From contig JAOUHH010000134.1 in NCBI GenBank assembly GCA_029865195.1, positions 1-7,726 of the forward strand: a stretch of 7,726 nucleotides of DNA. Direction: 5' to 3'. Origin of the DNA: Desulfobulbaceae bacterium. GTDB lineage: Bacteria; Desulfobacterota; Desulfobulbia; Desulfobulbales; UBA5123. The notes beneath the pieces were generated by a model. That model was not told the DNA's origin, did no database searches, and saw nothing but the letters and a program-made list of their open reading frames with translations. Below, piece after piece: positions 6,592 through 7,726 of this stretch (its first letter is position 1; the number at the start of each line of letters is the position of its first letter). The position numbers and the translations under genes are program-made.

Positions 6592-6867
6592 TGATGACCG
6601 GCGCGCCCAGCACCACCTGCGGATTAAAATCCGCCGACATGACCTTATGTGGTCACGCACAACGAGGGGCTGAACGTATATCCCGTTCTCGAGGCCAACG
6701 AGAAAAAGGCCGGATCAACCGCTCGGCCACTCTCCCCCACTACTCCCCCGCACACCTGCATATATCTAAATACCCCTGATCAACACAGGCGTAGCGCCTC
6801 CGCCCTTATCGCTTGTCGGAGGCCGGCAATATCTGATAGGTTTAAAGTACACCAAGGGGGTAACGGG
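6592..6867. other. Intergenic region with several short inverted repeats
   Basis: This 276-base gap separates dnaE from the HDOD gene and contains no gene I can support. It holds four short inverted repeats: GCGGATT/AATCCGC at 6619-6634, TGACC/GGTCA at 6640-6655, TTCTCG/CGAGAA at 6686-6704, and GCCTCCG/CGGAGGC at 6796-6823 with a 14-base loop. None is followed by a T run, so no clear intrinsic terminator for dnaE is visible. I saw no convincing sigma-70 or sigma-54 promoter and no recognised riboswitch. The frame of the HDOD gene stays open upstream to 6643, which may be chance. Confidence 0.5.
6854..6860 (+). promoter_or_regulatory. Ribosome-binding site of the HDOD gene
   Basis: AAGGGGG lies 7 bases before the ATG at 6868. 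It decides the start in an open frame that runs upstream to 6643 without another in-frame ATG, and it argues against a longer N terminus. Confidence 0.75.
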
Positions 6868-7726
6868 ATGAAAAGCCTTTCACCGCAAGCCAAACGCTCG
6901 ATGGCCAGGATCTTCAATCTGGTCAACATGAGCGAACTGCCGGCCCTCTCGGACAACGTCCACGAACTGCTCGACATGATCGGTGACGAACATACCAACG
7001 CCAAACAACTCAGCGGCGTCATCCTCAAGGACGTCTCACTCACCTCGAAGGTGCTGCAAGTTGTCAATTCCGCCTATTATACCCGCGGCACCCAGGTCGG
7101 TTCGGTTTGCCGGGCGATTACCCTGATCGGCTTCAACACCATCCGCGAGATGGCGATGAGTATCGCGCTGTTTGAGGATTTCATCAGGGCGGGCGGCGAC
7201 AGGGTGAAGGTCAGCGATATCCTTACCCGCTCCTTCCTGAGCGGCACCCTTTCCAAGGAAATCTCCATCAAAAACAGCCTGCATGTCTCCCATGAGGAAG
7301 CCTTCATCTGCGGCCTTTTTCACAACCTCGGCGAACTGATTGTCCTCATCTATCTGCCCGACCTCTATCGCAAGGTCGCGGCCAAGATCGATGGTGGCGT
7401 CGATAAAAATCAAGCCGCCCGCGCCGTCCTCGACGATCTCACCTTTTATCAGGTGGGGATGGAAATCGCCGTCTTCTGGAATCTCTGCGAAAAAATCGTC
7501 TATTCCATGCACCCGGACCCGCCCAAACTGCGCTATCCCGACGATGATTTCGCCATGCTGATGAATCTGTCCGCCTTCAGCAACCAGCTGACCGCCGAGA
7601 TCAGCGATGGCGGCAACAAAATAGACCGCCTCTTTGAACGCTACGGCCCGATCCTGCAGGTCGACAAGAAAAAAGTCTTCTGGATGCTGGAGGACATCGT
7701 CGACGCCGCCGGCAACATCAGCAGCA
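6868..7726 (+). CDS. HDOD-domain signalling protein, N-terminal part
   Basis: The window contains the first 286 codons; the gene runs past the right edge. Residues about 20-220 match the HDOD domain, a divergent relative of HD phosphohydrolases found in signalling and regulatory proteins. The sequence begins with MSELPALSDNVHELLDMI, followed by VILKDVSLTSKVLQVVNSAYY at about 51-71 and ITLIGFNTIREMAM, the usual HDOD pattern. At 150-157 LFHNLGEL takes the place of the HD motif: His152 is followed by Asn153 instead of Asp, so metal-dependent phosphohydrolase activity is unlikely, as in many HDOD proteins. No signal peptide or membrane segment is seen, so it is probably cytoplasmic. Whether further domains follow is not visible. 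The start is set by AAGGGGG 7 bases upstream. HDOD proteins often relate to motility, chemotaxis or stress control, but nothing here points to one of these. Confidence 0.88.
   Translation, partial: MKSLSPQAKRSMARIFNLVNMSELPALSDNVHELLDMIGDEHTNAKQLSGVILKDVSLTSKVLQVVNSAYYTRGTQVGSVCRAITLIGFNTIREMAMSIALFEDFIRAGGDRVKVSDILTRSFLSGTLSKEISIKNSLHVSHEEAFICGLFHNLGELIVLIYLPDLYRKVAAKIDGGVDKNQAARAVLDDLTFYQVGMEIAVFWNLCEKIVYSMHPDPPKLRYPDDDFAMLMNLSAFSNQLTAEISDGGNKIDRLFERYGPILQVDKKKVFWMLEDIVDAAGNISS

Noticed and set aside
6588..6779. 63-codon open frame overlapping the dnaE stop by ATGA
   Set aside because: The overlap would suggest coupling, but there is no good ribosome-binding site, the product has a low-complexity R/S/H-rich composition, and no family is recognised. 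It may be chance in a GC-rich gap.
6781..6840. Cyclic-di-GMP (GEMM-type) riboswitch before the HDOD gene
   Set aside because: The context is suggestive, but the conserved core segments of the riboswitch are absent; only a plain stem-loop is seen.

Overview
The window is GC-rich, densely coding bacterial DNA. It looks chromosomal, with no sign of mobile elements. Gene content and sequence style (a Trm112-like zinc-ribbon protein, a TIM-barrel protein and dnaE in a row, a DnaE with an intact PHP metal site, and a single-HDOD signalling protein) suggest a Deltaproteobacterium / Desulfobacterota, perhaps of the Desulfobulbales. That placement is an impression from protein style, not a computed result.

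Layout. Bases 1-1696 (minus strand) hold three dTDP-L-rhamnose biosynthesis genes in the order rfbA-rfbC-rfbD. Each junction is an ATGA overlap of 4 bases, and rfbD is cut by the left edge. Bases 1697-1965 are a divergent regulatory region with a 25-base hairpin just upstream of the rfbA ribosome-binding site, candidate overlapping divergent promoters, and a cluster of inverted repeats. Bases 1966-6591 (plus strand) hold a 56-codon Trm112/UPF0434-type protein, a sugar-isomerase-like TIM-barrel protein of unknown substrate, and a full-length dnaE (DNA polymerase III alpha subunit). Bases 6592-6867 are a non-coding gap with several short inverted repeats. From 6868 to the right edge runs the N-terminal part of an HDOD-domain signalling protein.

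How the genes work together. RfbA, RfbC and RfbD supply steps 1, 3 and 4 of dTDP-L-rhamnose synthesis for surface polysaccharide; rfbB (step 2) is not in the window. The plus-strand genes may be co-transcribed, since the first two are 24 bases apart and dnaE follows after 72 bases. They would then link a small zinc protein, an uncharacterised metal-dependent barrel enzyme and the replicative polymerase. The HDOD gene has its own ribosome-binding site and is probably a separate unit.

I found no clear new multi-gene system. The points most worth a second look are the phased inverted repeats in the divergent promoter, the intact PHP metal site in DnaE, the TIM-barrel protein next to dnaE, and the structured gap upstream of the HDOD gene.
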